The notes under the pieces are model-generated. The model had not been told where the DNA came from. It ran no database searches and worked only from the letters and a program-made list of their open reading frames with translations. A stretch of DNA of 9,422 nt from positions 1 to 9,422 of the forward strand of contig LJUA01000059.1 in assembly GCA_001303545.1 (NCBI GenBank). The letters are read 5' to 3'. Shown piece after piece: positions 1 to 6,950 of this stretch; position 1 is the first letter of the stretch, and each line of letters starts with the position of its first letter. Source of the DNA: Dehalococcoidia bacterium SM23_28_2 (GTDB lineage: Bacteria > Chloroflexota > Dehalococcoidia > SM23-28-2). The position numbers were made by a program, and so were the translations under genes.

Positions 1-303
1 CTCGTCCGCCTGGCGCAGGAGCGGGACATCGGCGTAATCGCCATGAAGCCCCTCGGCGGCTTCGGGATGCTCGGATGGCTCAAGTCCTCTCCCCATATCA
101 GGTCCCTGAACGCCAAGACGCTCCTCCGCTATGCGCTATCCAACGCATGCCTGTCGGTGGTGATCCCCGGAATGCGCTTCCCCTGGGAAGTGGAGGAGAA
201 CGTGGCCCTGGCGACTTCCTACCGTTGCCTGACGTCCGCCCAAAGGGAGCGCGTCCATAAGCGAGCGCAGACATTTCTGGCGGAGGCGGCCAGAGCAGCG
301 TAG
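1..303 (+). CDS. Aldo/keto reductase family protein, C-terminal 100 residues (5' end off the window)
   Basis: The frame is open from the first base and ends at TAG 301-303. The 100 visible residues read like the C-terminal third of an aldo/keto reductase: a strand with IAMKPLGG (from residue 13 of the fragment), then LLRYALSNACLSVVIPGM, the family's late strand/helix that helps bind NADP(H), then the usual 'EEN' helix and a short helical tail. AKR family members reduce or oxidise carbonyls with NAD(P)H in the cytoplasm; the substrate cannot be told from this piece. The catalytic Tyr/Lys/Asp/His residues lie upstream of the window. There is no C-terminal ferredoxin-type Cys cluster, unlike the iron-sulfur AKR subgroup. 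It converges on the minus-strand radical SAM gene with only 10 bases between stop codons. The ATG at 43 is internal, not the start. Confidence 0.8.
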   Translation, partial: LVRLAQERDIGVIAMKPLGGFGMLGWLKSSPHIRSLNAKTLLRYALSNACLSVVIPGMRFPWEVEENVALATSYRCLTSAQRERVHKRAQTFLAEAARAA

Positions 304-309
304 GCCGCC
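285..309. terminator. GC-rich inverted repeat at the junction of two convergent genes (possible bidirectional terminator)
   Basis: GGCGGCC (285-291) and GGCCGCC (303-309) are perfect reverse complements, a 7-bp all-GC stem with an 11-base loop. It spans the stop codon of the aldo/keto reductase gene and ends 4 bases before the stop of the facing radical SAM gene. No T-run follows on either strand, so it is not a canonical intrinsic terminator. Its position suggests a role in ending or insulating the two converging transcripts, but a chance repeat in GC-rich DNA is possible. Confidence 0.3.
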
Positions 310-313
310 GGCA

Positions 314-1201
314 TCAATCGCGGTCTTTTGCCGATGTCCCCTTGCTTTCTATGGCCTGCTTGATCGCCTCGACGGCGCGCTCTATGACCCCCAGAACGGT
401 AGCCTTTTCCTCGGGGAACTTGTACCCTTCCCAGTCCAGCCTGAATATCGGCGGATTGGCATGGTGGTCGAAACAGACCCTGGAGGTCACATCGTAGCGC
501 GACAGCGGCTCGAACTCCCCAGCGGCGTATTCGTCCCAAAGCGGCGTGCCGGGGGTGAGCATGAGACTCCGCATCCTGATGTAGTGAGGATCGATGGCGT
601 TCAGCACCCTTGCCGTCCCCTCCACGTGCTGTCGCGACGCGCTCCTGCCTCCCAGGCCGGGCATCACATACTCGGATAGCTCAAATCCCGCTTCCTTGGC
701 TTTCTTGCCTGCTTCTATCATCTCCCGGGCGGTTGCCCCCTTCTTCACCCGTCTCAGCACTTCATCGTCACCGCTCTCCAAGCCCACATGCAATCTGGTG
801 AGGCCCGCCTCTCTCAACTGCCTTAGCTCTCCTGCCTTCTTATTCAGGACGGTCTTCGCCCGTGCGTAGGAGGTAAGCCGCTCTAGCGATGGGAATACCT
901 GGTACAGATAGCGGACTATCTCAATCAGGTCCTCTGTCTTGATCACGATCGCGTTGGAGTCCGCCAGGAACGCCGTCCTCGGCTCGCCCTCGTATCCCCG
1001 GCGATGCATACCGTCGACGGCGATTCTTAGCTCATCGATGTCATCTTTCACCTCAGCAACCGAGCGGATGATGTCCTTGCGGGGATAGCCCTTGTAGACC
1101 GCACAGAACGTGCAGTAGTTCCAGGGGCACCCCCTCATGACCCTTACGAGCAGGGAATAAGCCTCGCTGGGGGGCCTGATAGGCGGCAGTTCATACGGCA
1201 C
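314..1201 (-). CDS. Radical SAM protein of unknown function, CX4CX2C type
   Basis: A complete 295-residue protein. The iron-sulfur/SAM motif is near the N-terminus: Cys25, Cys30 and Cys33 in GCPWNYCTFC, followed by VYKG. The first spacing is four residues rather than the common three; this 'CPWN.C.FC.VYKG' form recurs in a subfamily of uncharacterised radical SAM proteins (my recall of the family). Further core motifs are LADSNAIVI (79-87), SYARAKT (111-117), LHVGLESG (137-144, the Elp3/MiaB-like 'GLESG' strand) and YVMPGLGG (178-185). There is no B12-binding, TRAM or SPASM domain, and no C-terminal Cys cluster. The start is GTG (1199-1201) with GGGGAG about 10 bases upstream. It is transcribed divergently from the heme operon and convergently with the aldo/keto reductase. 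Assignment to the superfamily is firm; substrate and reaction are unknown. Confidence 0.88.
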   Translation of the reverse strand: MPYELPPIRPPSEAYSLLVRVMRGCPWNYCTFCAVYKGYPRKDIIRSVAEVKDDIDELRIAVDGMHRRGYEGEPRTAFLADSNAIVIKTEDLIEIVRYLYQVFPSLERLTSYARAKTVLNKKAGELRQLREAGLTRLHVGLESGDDEVLRRVKKGATAREMIEAGKKAKEAGFELSEYVMPGLGGRSASRQHVEGTARVLNAIDPHYIRMRSLMLTPGTPLWDEYAAGEFEPLSRYDVTSRVCFDHHANPPIFRLDWEGYKFPEEKATVLGVIERAVEAIKQAIESKGTSAKDRD

Positions 1202-1445
1202 GCTATTGCTTCTCCCCTCGGTTCGCTACTGGCGCATATCTCTAATAGACCATTGTACTTCCTACCGGACATTGCTTCACCACCGTTATCCAATGGCCCT
1301 GCTGTACAAACTGAAAGCTTTAGTAAGAATTATTAGCAATTTCCGAGAGATTTTTTACGGTTTTGTGGGCTTCTCCCCTTCCGACATCGCCCTCCTGGTG
1401 ATAGGCTGAGATCGGTAGGATGCTAGAGCAAGAGATGGAATTCCT
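1202..1445. promoter_or_regulatory. Divergent intergenic region, probable promoters for the heme operon (+) and the radical SAM gene (-)
   Basis: This is the only sizeable non-coding gap in the window and is visibly richer in A/T than its surroundings, most clearly from about 1306 to 1373. It separates two divergent genes, so both promoters should lie here. On the minus strand a TACAAT hexamer (complement of 1252-1257) lies about 50 bases upstream of the GTG start and resembles a -10 box, with only a poor -35 match (GTGAAG, 17 bases upstream). On the plus strand AAGAAT (1325-1330) and TATTAG (1331-1336) are possible -10 elements without a convincing -35. I see no clear operator palindrome, riboswitch or terminator. 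A 67-codon TTG-initiated open frame (1206-1409) looks non-coding. Confidence 0.45.
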
Positions 1446-2141
1446 TTGAGGTCATACCCCATCAATCTGGTCGGCCTGGAAGATAGACCTTGCATCGTGG
1501 TGGGAGGGGGCGAGGTGGCGCAGCGCAAGGTGGAGGCCCTTTTGGAGGCGAGCGCAGGGCAAGTCGTGGTGATCAGCCCTCGCCTGACGCATAAGCTAGA
1601 GTCCCTCCTGCAAGCGAAGCGGATCGAACACCGCCCTCGAGGTTACCAACGGGGAGACCTGGAGGGCGCTTTCGTTGTCATCGCCGCAACGGACGACCCC
1701 GATGTAAACGAAGCCGTGTGGCAGGAGGCCCATGAGAGGAGTCTGCTGATCAACGTGGTTGACGATCCCCTTCGCTGCAACTTCTTCGTGCCTTCCGTGG
1801 TTCGGCAGGGAGACCTGACGATCAGCATCTGCACCGGAGGACAAGACCCCGCCCTCTCGGCCCGCCTGCGCCGGGAACTCGAGCCACGCTTCGGCCGCGA
1901 ATATGCCGCCTTCCTGGATATAGCGGGGGCGCTAAGGGAGCGCGTCGGCAAGGAGCTCGCAGGGCGAGCGCGCTCTCGCTTCTGGTACGCCCTCACCGAT
2001 TCGGGAATACTGACCTTGCTCAAGGAGGGCAAACGGCGAGAGGCGGAACGGCTGGCCAACGACATCCTCGCCTCTCATGCCCTGAAAGCGAGAGGCAGCG
2101 CAAGGAAGAAGGCCCCCTCTATCTCAAGGAGCCAGCGATGA
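1446..2141 (+). CDS. Precorrin-2 dehydrogenase (siroheme synthase N-terminal/Met8p-like), possibly also sirohydrochlorin ferrochelatase
   Basis: A 231-residue protein of the CysG N-terminal/Met8p/SirC family, which oxidises precorrin-2 to sirohydrochlorin with NAD+; some members (Met8p, CysG) also insert iron. The NAD-binding Rossmann motif VVGGGEVAQRKVEALLEA is at 18-35. Other family signatures are AATDDPDVN (80-88), NVVDDP (103-108, containing the Asp used in catalysis in relatives), CNFFVPSVV (111-119) and CTGGQDPALS (129-138). The helical C-terminus is present, so the protein is full length, and it carries no fused CobA domain (CobA is encoded downstream). The start is TTG at 1446: an in-frame stop lies at 1416-1418 and no ATG or GTG falls between; the family's usual N-terminus begins at this point. 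It opens the operon and overlaps hemA by four bases (ATGA). The symbol is left blank because sirC, ylnF and cysG-like names are all used. Confidence 0.93.
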   Translation: MRSYPINLVGLEDRPCIVVGGGEVAQRKVEALLEASAGQVVVISPRLTHKLESLLQAKRIEHRPRGYQRGDLEGAFVVIAATDDPDVNEAVWQEAHERSLLINVVDDPLRCNFFVPSVVRQGDLTISICTGGQDPALSARLRRELEPRFGREYAAFLDIAGALRERVGKELAGRARSRFWYALTDSGILTLLKEGKRREAERLANDILASHALKARGSARKKAPSISRSQR

Positions 2142-3448
2142 ATATCCTAGCGATCGGCCTGAACCATAAGACGGCCCCGGTTGAGGTGCGCGAAAGGCTG
2201 GCCTTCACCGGCAACCGCCTCCGCCAATCCCTTTCCGTTCTGGCGGAATGTCGCGCCCGCCAGGATGGCGCCCTTCGGGAGGGCGTCATCCTCTCCACCT
2301 GCAACCGCACCGAAATCTATGCCCTGGCCGAAGACGCAGCCAAAGGGCGCGAGTACATGGTGCGCTTCCTGAGCGATCAGCAAGGCCTACCTCCAGCCCA
2401 GTTTCAAAGCCACGTCTATGCCTACGAGAACAAGGGAGCCGTAGACCACCTGTTCAGCGTGGCAGCGGGGATCGACTCCATGATCGTGGGAGAGAACGAG
2501 ATCCTGGGCCAGGTACGAGAAGCCTATACTCTCGCCAGCGCCAGCGAGGCGATAGGGCCAGTGCTGGCGAGGTTGTTTCGCAAGAGCATCACCGTGGGCA
2601 AGCGAGCGCGTACCGAGACCACCATCGGTCACAATGCCATCTCGATCAGCTACGCGGCGGTCGAGCTGGCCAAGAAGATCCTCGGCGGCCTTGACGGTTG
2701 TCGGGCCCTGGTGGTGGGCGCCGGCGAGACCAGCGAGCTGACGCTGAAGCACCTCATAGACAATGGCACCGGCGAGGTCAACGTCGTCAACCGCACCCTC
2801 CGCAAGGCCGAGGTCATCGCTCGCCAGTGCGGCGGCCAGGTCCTCGGCTTCGGTCACATCGCCCAAGCTCTCTGCTCAGCGGACATCGTCATCAGCTCCA
2901 CAACGGCACCCCATCCGGTCATTCGCGCCCAAGCGGTGGAGCGGGCCATGGCCCTGCGCCAGGAGCGTCCCCTCCTGCTGATAGATATCGCCGTGCCGCG
3001 CGACGTGGAGCCCGAGGTCAGCCGCATCGACAACGTGTACCTCTACGACATCGATGATCTGGAAAAGGTGGTGGTGGAAAACGTGAAGCGCCGCAGGCGC
3101 GAGATTCCCAAGGTAAAAGCCATAATCGATCGGGAGCAGACAGATTTCATGGCCTGGTTCAGGGCTCTGGAGATGCTGCCCACCATCACCAGCCTCAGAG
3201 AGCAAGCCGAGGAGATCCGCCTAGCAGAACTGGAGAAGGCCCTGCGCAGGCTGGGCCCCCTCTCCGAGCGGCAAAGGACGATCGTTGAAGCCCTCTCCCT
3301 GGGCATCGTAAACAAGCTGCTTCATCCCCCTATCATTAACCTCAAAGAGCGAGCCAACGGCCAGGAGGGCCATCTCTACGCCATGGTGCTTCGAGAGCTC
3401 TTCGCTCTGGAGGACGGGGAGAGCGGGGACAACCAGAGCGAGGCGTAA
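2138..3448 (+). CDS. hemA: Glutamyl-tRNA reductase
   Basis: NADPH-dependent reduction of glutamyl-tRNA(Glu) to glutamate-1-semialdehyde, the first committed step of C5-pathway tetrapyrrole synthesis. The 436-residue length is normal for the family. The N-terminal catalytic domain has GLNHKTAPVEVRE (7-19) and STCNRTEIY (53-61) with the thioester-forming Cys55; His104 in the DHLFSVAAGIDSM segment and VGENEILGQV (117-126) complete the active-site region. The NADPH domain starts with VVGAGETSEL (191-200), and the helical dimerisation domain occupies roughly 320-420. ATG 2138 has AAGGAG six bases upstream and overlaps the preceding stop as ATGA, so translation is probably coupled. Its presence means the organism makes 5-aminolevulinate from glutamate rather than by the glycine/succinyl-CoA (ALA synthase) route. 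The partner aminotransferase HemL is not in this window. Confidence 0.97.
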   Translation: MNILAIGLNHKTAPVEVRERLAFTGNRLRQSLSVLAECRARQDGALREGVILSTCNRTEIYALAEDAAKGREYMVRFLSDQQGLPPAQFQSHVYAYENKGAVDHLFSVAAGIDSMIVGENEILGQVREAYTLASASEAIGPVLARLFRKSITVGKRARTETTIGHNAISISYAAVELAKKILGGLDGCRALVVGAGETSELTLKHLIDNGTGEVNVVNRTLRKAEVIARQCGGQVLGFGHIAQALCSADIVISSTTAPHPVIRAQAVERAMALRQERPLLLIDIAVPRDVEPEVSRIDNVYLYDIDDLEKVVVENVKRRRREIPKVKAIIDREQTDFMAWFRALEMLPTITSLREQAEEIRLAELEKALRRLGPLSERQRTIVEALSLGIVNKLLHPPIINLKERANGQEGHLYAMVLRELFALEDGESGDNQSEA

Positions 3449-3461
3449 CGGCGGAAGAGAG

Positions 3462-4403
3462 ATGTTGAGGGCCAACCGGCGCACCTTTCTCATCGGCACG
3501 CGCGGCAGCCGACTGGCCAGGATACAGGCCGAATCGGTGCGAGAGATGCTTTCTTCCCTCCACCCGGACAGGACCTGGCTGCTGCAGCCAATACGAAGCG
3601 AAGGCGATGTCCGGCGGCAGGCCAGCCTGGTCAGCATCGGCGGCTACGGCGTCTTTGTGAAGGCGCTGGAGGAGAAGCTGCTGGCCGACGATATCGACCT
3701 AGCCGTGCACAGCCTGAAGGACATGCCCACGCGACTGACAGAGGGCCTGGAGATAGGGGCCGTCCTCCCCCGCGAGGACGTCAGGGACGCGCTGGTCTCC
3801 CGCGGCGGCCAAACCCTGGACGGTCTGCCAAAGGGAGCCGTCGTGGGAACGGGCAGCGTCCGCAGGCGCGCTCAGCTCCTTGCCTACCGAAACGATCTGG
3901 CGATCCAGGATGTACGGGGAAACGTCGACACCCGCCTGCGGAAGCTGAACAGCGGAAGCTATGACGCCCTGATCCTGGCGGCGGCGGCGCTCATACGTCT
4001 CCAGCGCACCTCGGCCATCAGCCAGTATCTGCCCCTGCCGCTCATGCTGCCCTCCGTCGGGCAGGGGGCCCTGGCGGTCGAGGTGAGAGCGAATGACGAA
4101 GAAGTGAGAGGGCTGATCCAGCCGCTGAATCACCCACCTACGGAGAGAGCCGTAAGCGCCGAACGGGCCTTCCTCTCCGCCCTGGGCGGTGGCTGTGCTG
4201 TGCCCGTCGGCGCTCACGCGACGGTATCCGACGGGCGCCTGCATCTGCAGGGCATGGTGACAGACCCAGACGGCGAGAGGGTGATCAGCGACAGCCTCAG
4301 CGGCCCGGCTGCTCAGGCCGAAGATATCGGTCGACGACTGGCGGACAGGATCCTCAGCCGGGGCGCCGACCAGATTCTGGGCGAGGCGACAAGTGTGCAG
4401 TAA
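3462..4403 (+). CDS. hemC: Porphobilinogen deaminase (hydroxymethylbilane synthase)
   Basis: Polymerises four porphobilinogens into hydroxymethylbilane in the cytoplasm. It has 313 residues, the usual size. Signatures in order: IGTRGSRLA (11-19), GGYGVFVKALE (60-70), AVHSLKDMPT (81-90) with the catalytic Asp87, VGTGSVRRRAQ (128-138), VRGNVDTRL (151-159), SVGQGALAVE (198-207) and LGGGCAVPVGAHA (241-253), where Cys245 is the attachment site of the dipyrromethane cofactor. All three domains are present. ATG 3462 lies 13 bases after the hemA stop, the largest gap in the operon, with GGAAG just upstream as a modest ribosome-binding site. Its 3' end overlaps the next gene by 11 bases. The product feeds directly into the HemD domain of the downstream fusion protein. 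Confidence 0.96.
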   Translation: MLRANRRTFLIGTRGSRLARIQAESVREMLSSLHPDRTWLLQPIRSEGDVRRQASLVSIGGYGVFVKALEEKLLADDIDLAVHSLKDMPTRLTEGLEIGAVLPREDVRDALVSRGGQTLDGLPKGAVVGTGSVRRRAQLLAYRNDLAIQDVRGNVDTRLRKLNSGSYDALILAAAALIRLQRTSAISQYLPLPLMLPSVGQGALAVEVRANDEEVRGLIQPLNHPPTERAVSAERAFLSALGGGCAVPVGAHATVSDGRLHLQGMVTDPDGERVISDSLSGPAAQAEDIGRRLADRILSRGADQILGEATSVQ

Positions 4404-5928
4404 GGGCCTGGTCTACTTGGTGGGAGCGGGCCCCGGCGACCCGGGGCTGATCACTGTGAAGGGCCTGGCCTGCCTTCAGAAAGCGGATGTAGTCGTCTAC
4501 GACCGGCTGGTCAGCCCGGCCCTGCTCAGACAGGCCCCTCAGGGATGCGAGATGATCGACGTGGGGAAGAGCCCTAAGCGGCACACCCTCTCCCAGGAAG
4601 CGATCAACGCCCTCCTGGTGGAGAAGGCGATGGCGGGGAAGGTGGTGACGCGCCTGAAGGGAGGCGACCCCTTCCTCTTCGGCCGCGGCGGCGAGGAGGC
4701 GGAAGCCCTGGCGGAGGCGGGGGTGCCCTTCGAGGTGGTGCCGGGGGTGACCAGCGCTATCGCTGCCCCGGCCTACGCCGGCATACCTGTCACCCATCGA
4801 GATCATACCAGCGCCTTTGCCGTGGTCACCGGCCACGAGGACCCCACCAAGGCCGACTCCAGCCTCGACTGGCAGAAGCTGGCCACGGGGGTAGGCACCC
4901 TGACCTTCGTCATGGGCATCGGCAACCTGCCCAAGATCGTGGCCAAGCTCATCGAGCATGGTCGAGACCCCCGCACGCCGGTTGCCATCATCCAGCAGGG
5001 AACGGAAGTCACCCAGAAGACGGTGACCGGCACCCTGGCCGACATCGTGGAGAAGGCACGTGAGGCCGACATCAGGCCGCCGGCGGTGATCGTCGTCGGC
5101 GAGGTGGTGCGTTTGCGGGAGAAGCTGCGCTGGTTCGATACGAAGCCCCTGTTCGGCAAGCGCGTCCTTGTCACCCGCTCGCGCGACCAAGCGAGCGCCC
5201 TCTCCGAGCGGCTGCGGGAGCTGGGGGCCGAGCCGCTGGAGTACCCGGCCATCGACATCGCGCCGCCCAAGGACTTCGGCCCCCTGGATGAGGCCATCGC
5301 CAAGCTCGCCGCCTACGATTGGCTGATCTTCACCAGCGTCAACGGCGTGCGTGCCTTTGTCGCCAGGATGAGCGACAAAGGAGCGGGCACGTCAGCCCTG
5401 AGCGGGCTGAAGATCACCGCCGTCGGGCCGGCCACCGCTCAGGCGCTGGCAGAGCATGGCCTCCGCGCTGACTACATGCCGCCGGTCTATACGACCGAGG
5501 AGATCGCCGCCGGCCTCGGCGATGTCGCCGGGCAGCGCATCCTCCTGCCGCGAGCGGAACGGGCACCCAGGCAACTGGCGCGGGCCCTGCGGGACAAGGG
5601 AGCAACGGTCGATGAGGTCGCCGCCTACCGAACGCTGGCCGTCGGCGCATCGGACGAACTCAAGGCCCTGCTGACGGACGGCCAGATCGATATCGTCACC
5701 TTCACCAGTTCATCCACAGTACGCAACCTGGCCACCAGCCTCACGAGCCACGAACGCTCCCAGGTTATGTCACGCTGTCTGGTGGCCTGCATCGGGCCGG
5801 TCACCGCCCGGACGGCAGAGCGGCTGGGCATCCGCGTGGACGTGATGGCCAGCGAGCACACCATTGCCGGGCTGGTGGAAGCCATTCTCACCGCTGTTGC
5901 TGAAAGAAGGCGAAATGATGAGCGCTGA
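4393..5928 (+). CDS. cobA-hemD: Fused uroporphyrinogen-III C-methyltransferase / uroporphyrinogen-III synthase (CobA-HemD)
   Basis: A 511-residue bifunctional protein. Residues about 5-248 are a SAM-dependent uroporphyrinogen-III methyltransferase: YLVGAGPGDPGL (8-19), VYDRLV (35-40), TRLKGGDPFLFGRGGEE (86-102), VVPGVTSAIAAPAYAGIP (115-132) and a PVAIIQQGT segment (196-204). It methylates uroporphyrinogen III at C2 and C7 to precorrin-2. From about 251 comes uroporphyrinogen-III synthase, starting with GKRVLVTRSRDQA (255-267), then the family's conserved FTS segments and late CIGPVTA motif; it cyclises hydroxymethylbilane with inversion of ring D. The start is GTG 4393 with GCGAGG six bases upstream, overlapping hemC by 11 bases. 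The fusion, known in several bacterial groups, couples formation of uroporphyrinogen III with its diversion to siroheme. No break or frameshift is seen between domains. Confidence 0.95.
   Translation: MCSKGLVYLVGAGPGDPGLITVKGLACLQKADVVVYDRLVSPALLRQAPQGCEMIDVGKSPKRHTLSQEAINALLVEKAMAGKVVTRLKGGDPFLFGRGGEEAEALAEAGVPFEVVPGVTSAIAAPAYAGIPVTHRDHTSAFAVVTGHEDPTKADSSLDWQKLATGVGTLTFVMGIGNLPKIVAKLIEHGRDPRTPVAIIQQGTEVTQKTVTGTLADIVEKAREADIRPPAVIVVGEVVRLREKLRWFDTKPLFGKRVLVTRSRDQASALSERLRELGAEPLEYPAIDIAPPKDFGPLDEAIAKLAAYDWLIFTSVNGVRAFVARMSDKGAGTSALSGLKITAVGPATAQALAEHGLRADYMPPVYTTEEIAAGLGDVAGQRILLPRAERAPRQLARALRDKGATVDEVAAYRTLAVGASDELKALLTDGQIDIVTFTSSSTVRNLATSLTSHERSQVMSRCLVACIGPVTARTAERLGIRVDVMASEHTIAGLVEAILTAVAERRRNDER
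5904..5910 (+). promoter_or_regulatory. Ribosome-binding site of hemB
   Basis: AAGAAGG lies inside the 3' end of cobA-hemD, four bases before ATG 5915 and seven before ATG 5918. It places the hemB start at this ATGATG pair rather than at the more upstream in-frame ATG at 5864, which would add 17 residues encoded within the hemD coding sequence and has no family counterpart. Confidence 0.6.
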
Positions 5929-6949
5929 ACAGCCTATCGACAGGCTACGACTTCGCCGGGAGACGGAGGAGGCCGAGGAGACCCCTCTCGACCGCCCCCG
6001 CCGCCTGCGGCGCATGGAAGGGCTGCGCCGACTGGTGCGGGAGACCCGCCTCTCCGCCGACGACCTCATCTACCCCCTGTTTGTCGTCCACGGCCAGGGG
6101 ATCAGAGAGGAGATCGAGTCCATGCCCGGCACCTACCACTGGTCGCTCGACCTTCTCCCCGCCGAGGTGGAGGAGGTCGCCGGCCTGGGCATCCCGGCGG
6201 TGATCCTGTTCGGCATTCCGGCGGTCAAGGACGCCATCGGCAGCGAGAATTTCGACGAGCATGGCATCGTCCAGGAGGCGATCCGAACGATCAAGAAAGC
6301 GGTGCCGGAACTGGTGGTGATCACCGACGTCTGCATGTGCCAGTACACCGATCACGGCCACTGCGGCATCGTGGAGGACGGCCGTGTGCTCAACGACGAG
6401 ACGCTGGAGGTCCTGGCGCGAGTGGCGGTATCCCACGCCGCCGCCGGAGCGGACGTGGTGGCCCCCAGCGCGATGATGGACGGCCAGGTGGCCGCCATCC
6501 GCGCGGCGGTGGATGCGGCGGGCTTCACCCAGGTGGCCATCCTGTCTTACGCTGCCAAGTATGCCTCCGCCTTCTACGGGCCCTTCCGCGAGGCGGCTGA
6601 ATCCACACCCCAGTTCGGCGACCGCCAGGGCTACCAGATGGACCCGGCCAACGCCCGCGAGGCCCTGCGAGAGGTGGCCCTGGACATCGAGGAAGGGGCG
6701 GACATGGTAATGGTCAAGCCAGCCCTGGCCTACCTGGACGTCATCCGCCAGGTGCGCGAGGCCTTCGACCACCCCCTGGCCGCCTTCAGCGTCAGCGCTG
6801 AGTACGCCATGGTCAAGGCGGCGGCCCAGCGCGGCTGGATAGACGAGCGGCGGATAACGCTCGAGCTTCTCACCGCCATCAAACGGGCGGGCGCAGACAT
6901 GATCCTGACCTACTTCGCCAAGGACGTCGCCCGCTGGCTTCGGGAGTAG
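5918..6949 (+). CDS. hemB: 5-aminolevulinate dehydratase (porphobilinogen synthase), zinc-site type
   Basis: Condenses two 5-aminolevulinates to porphobilinogen. Numbering from ATG 5918 gives 343 residues. The N-terminal arm reaches RPRRLRRMEGLRRLVRE (26-42) and DDLIYPLFV (48-56), the family's usual opening. Cys139, Cys141 and Cys149 in DVCMCQYTDHGHCG form the active-site zinc cluster, so this is a zinc-dependent rather than the Asp-rich magnesium type. The two Schiff-base lysines are Lys214 (SYAAKYASAFYGPFR) and Lys267 (VMVKPALAYLD). APSAMMDGQV (182-191) and FSVSAEYAM (290-298) complete the barrel. ATG 5915 immediately before is an equally possible start; ribosome-binding-site spacing slightly favours 5918. 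It overlaps the end of cobA-hemD and ends one base before ahbD. In pathway order it acts before HemC, though it is encoded after it. Confidence 0.97.
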   Translation: MSAEQPIDRLRLRRETEEAEETPLDRPRRLRRMEGLRRLVRETRLSADDLIYPLFVVHGQGIREEIESMPGTYHWSLDLLPAEVEEVAGLGIPAVILFGIPAVKDAIGSENFDEHGIVQEAIRTIKKAVPELVVITDVCMCQYTDHGHCGIVEDGRVLNDETLEVLARVAVSHAAAGADVVAPSAMMDGQVAAIRAAVDAAGFTQVAILSYAAKYASAFYGPFREAAESTPQFGDRQGYQMDPANAREALREVALDIEEGADMVMVKPALAYLDVIRQVREAFDHPLAAFSVSAEYAMVKAAAQRGWIDERRITLELLTAIKRAGADMILTYFAKDVARWLRE

Positions 6950-6950
6950 A

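Noticed and set aside
1206..1409. A 67-codon TTG-initiated open frame in the intergenic region
   Set aside because: There is no convincing ribosome-binding site, it starts with a rare codon and its base composition is that of the AT-rich non-coding stretch. It could be a small membrane-like peptide, but nothing positive supports it.
4354..5190. A 278-codon open frame on the minus strand opposite the CobA domain
   Set aside because: Antisense shadow of a conserved methyltransferase domain with no family signature of its own.
5864..5917. An upstream ATG that would extend HemB by 17 residues
   Set aside because: The extension overlaps the hemD coding sequence, has no match to the HemB N-terminus, and a ribosome-binding site sits directly before the ATGATG at 5915-5920.
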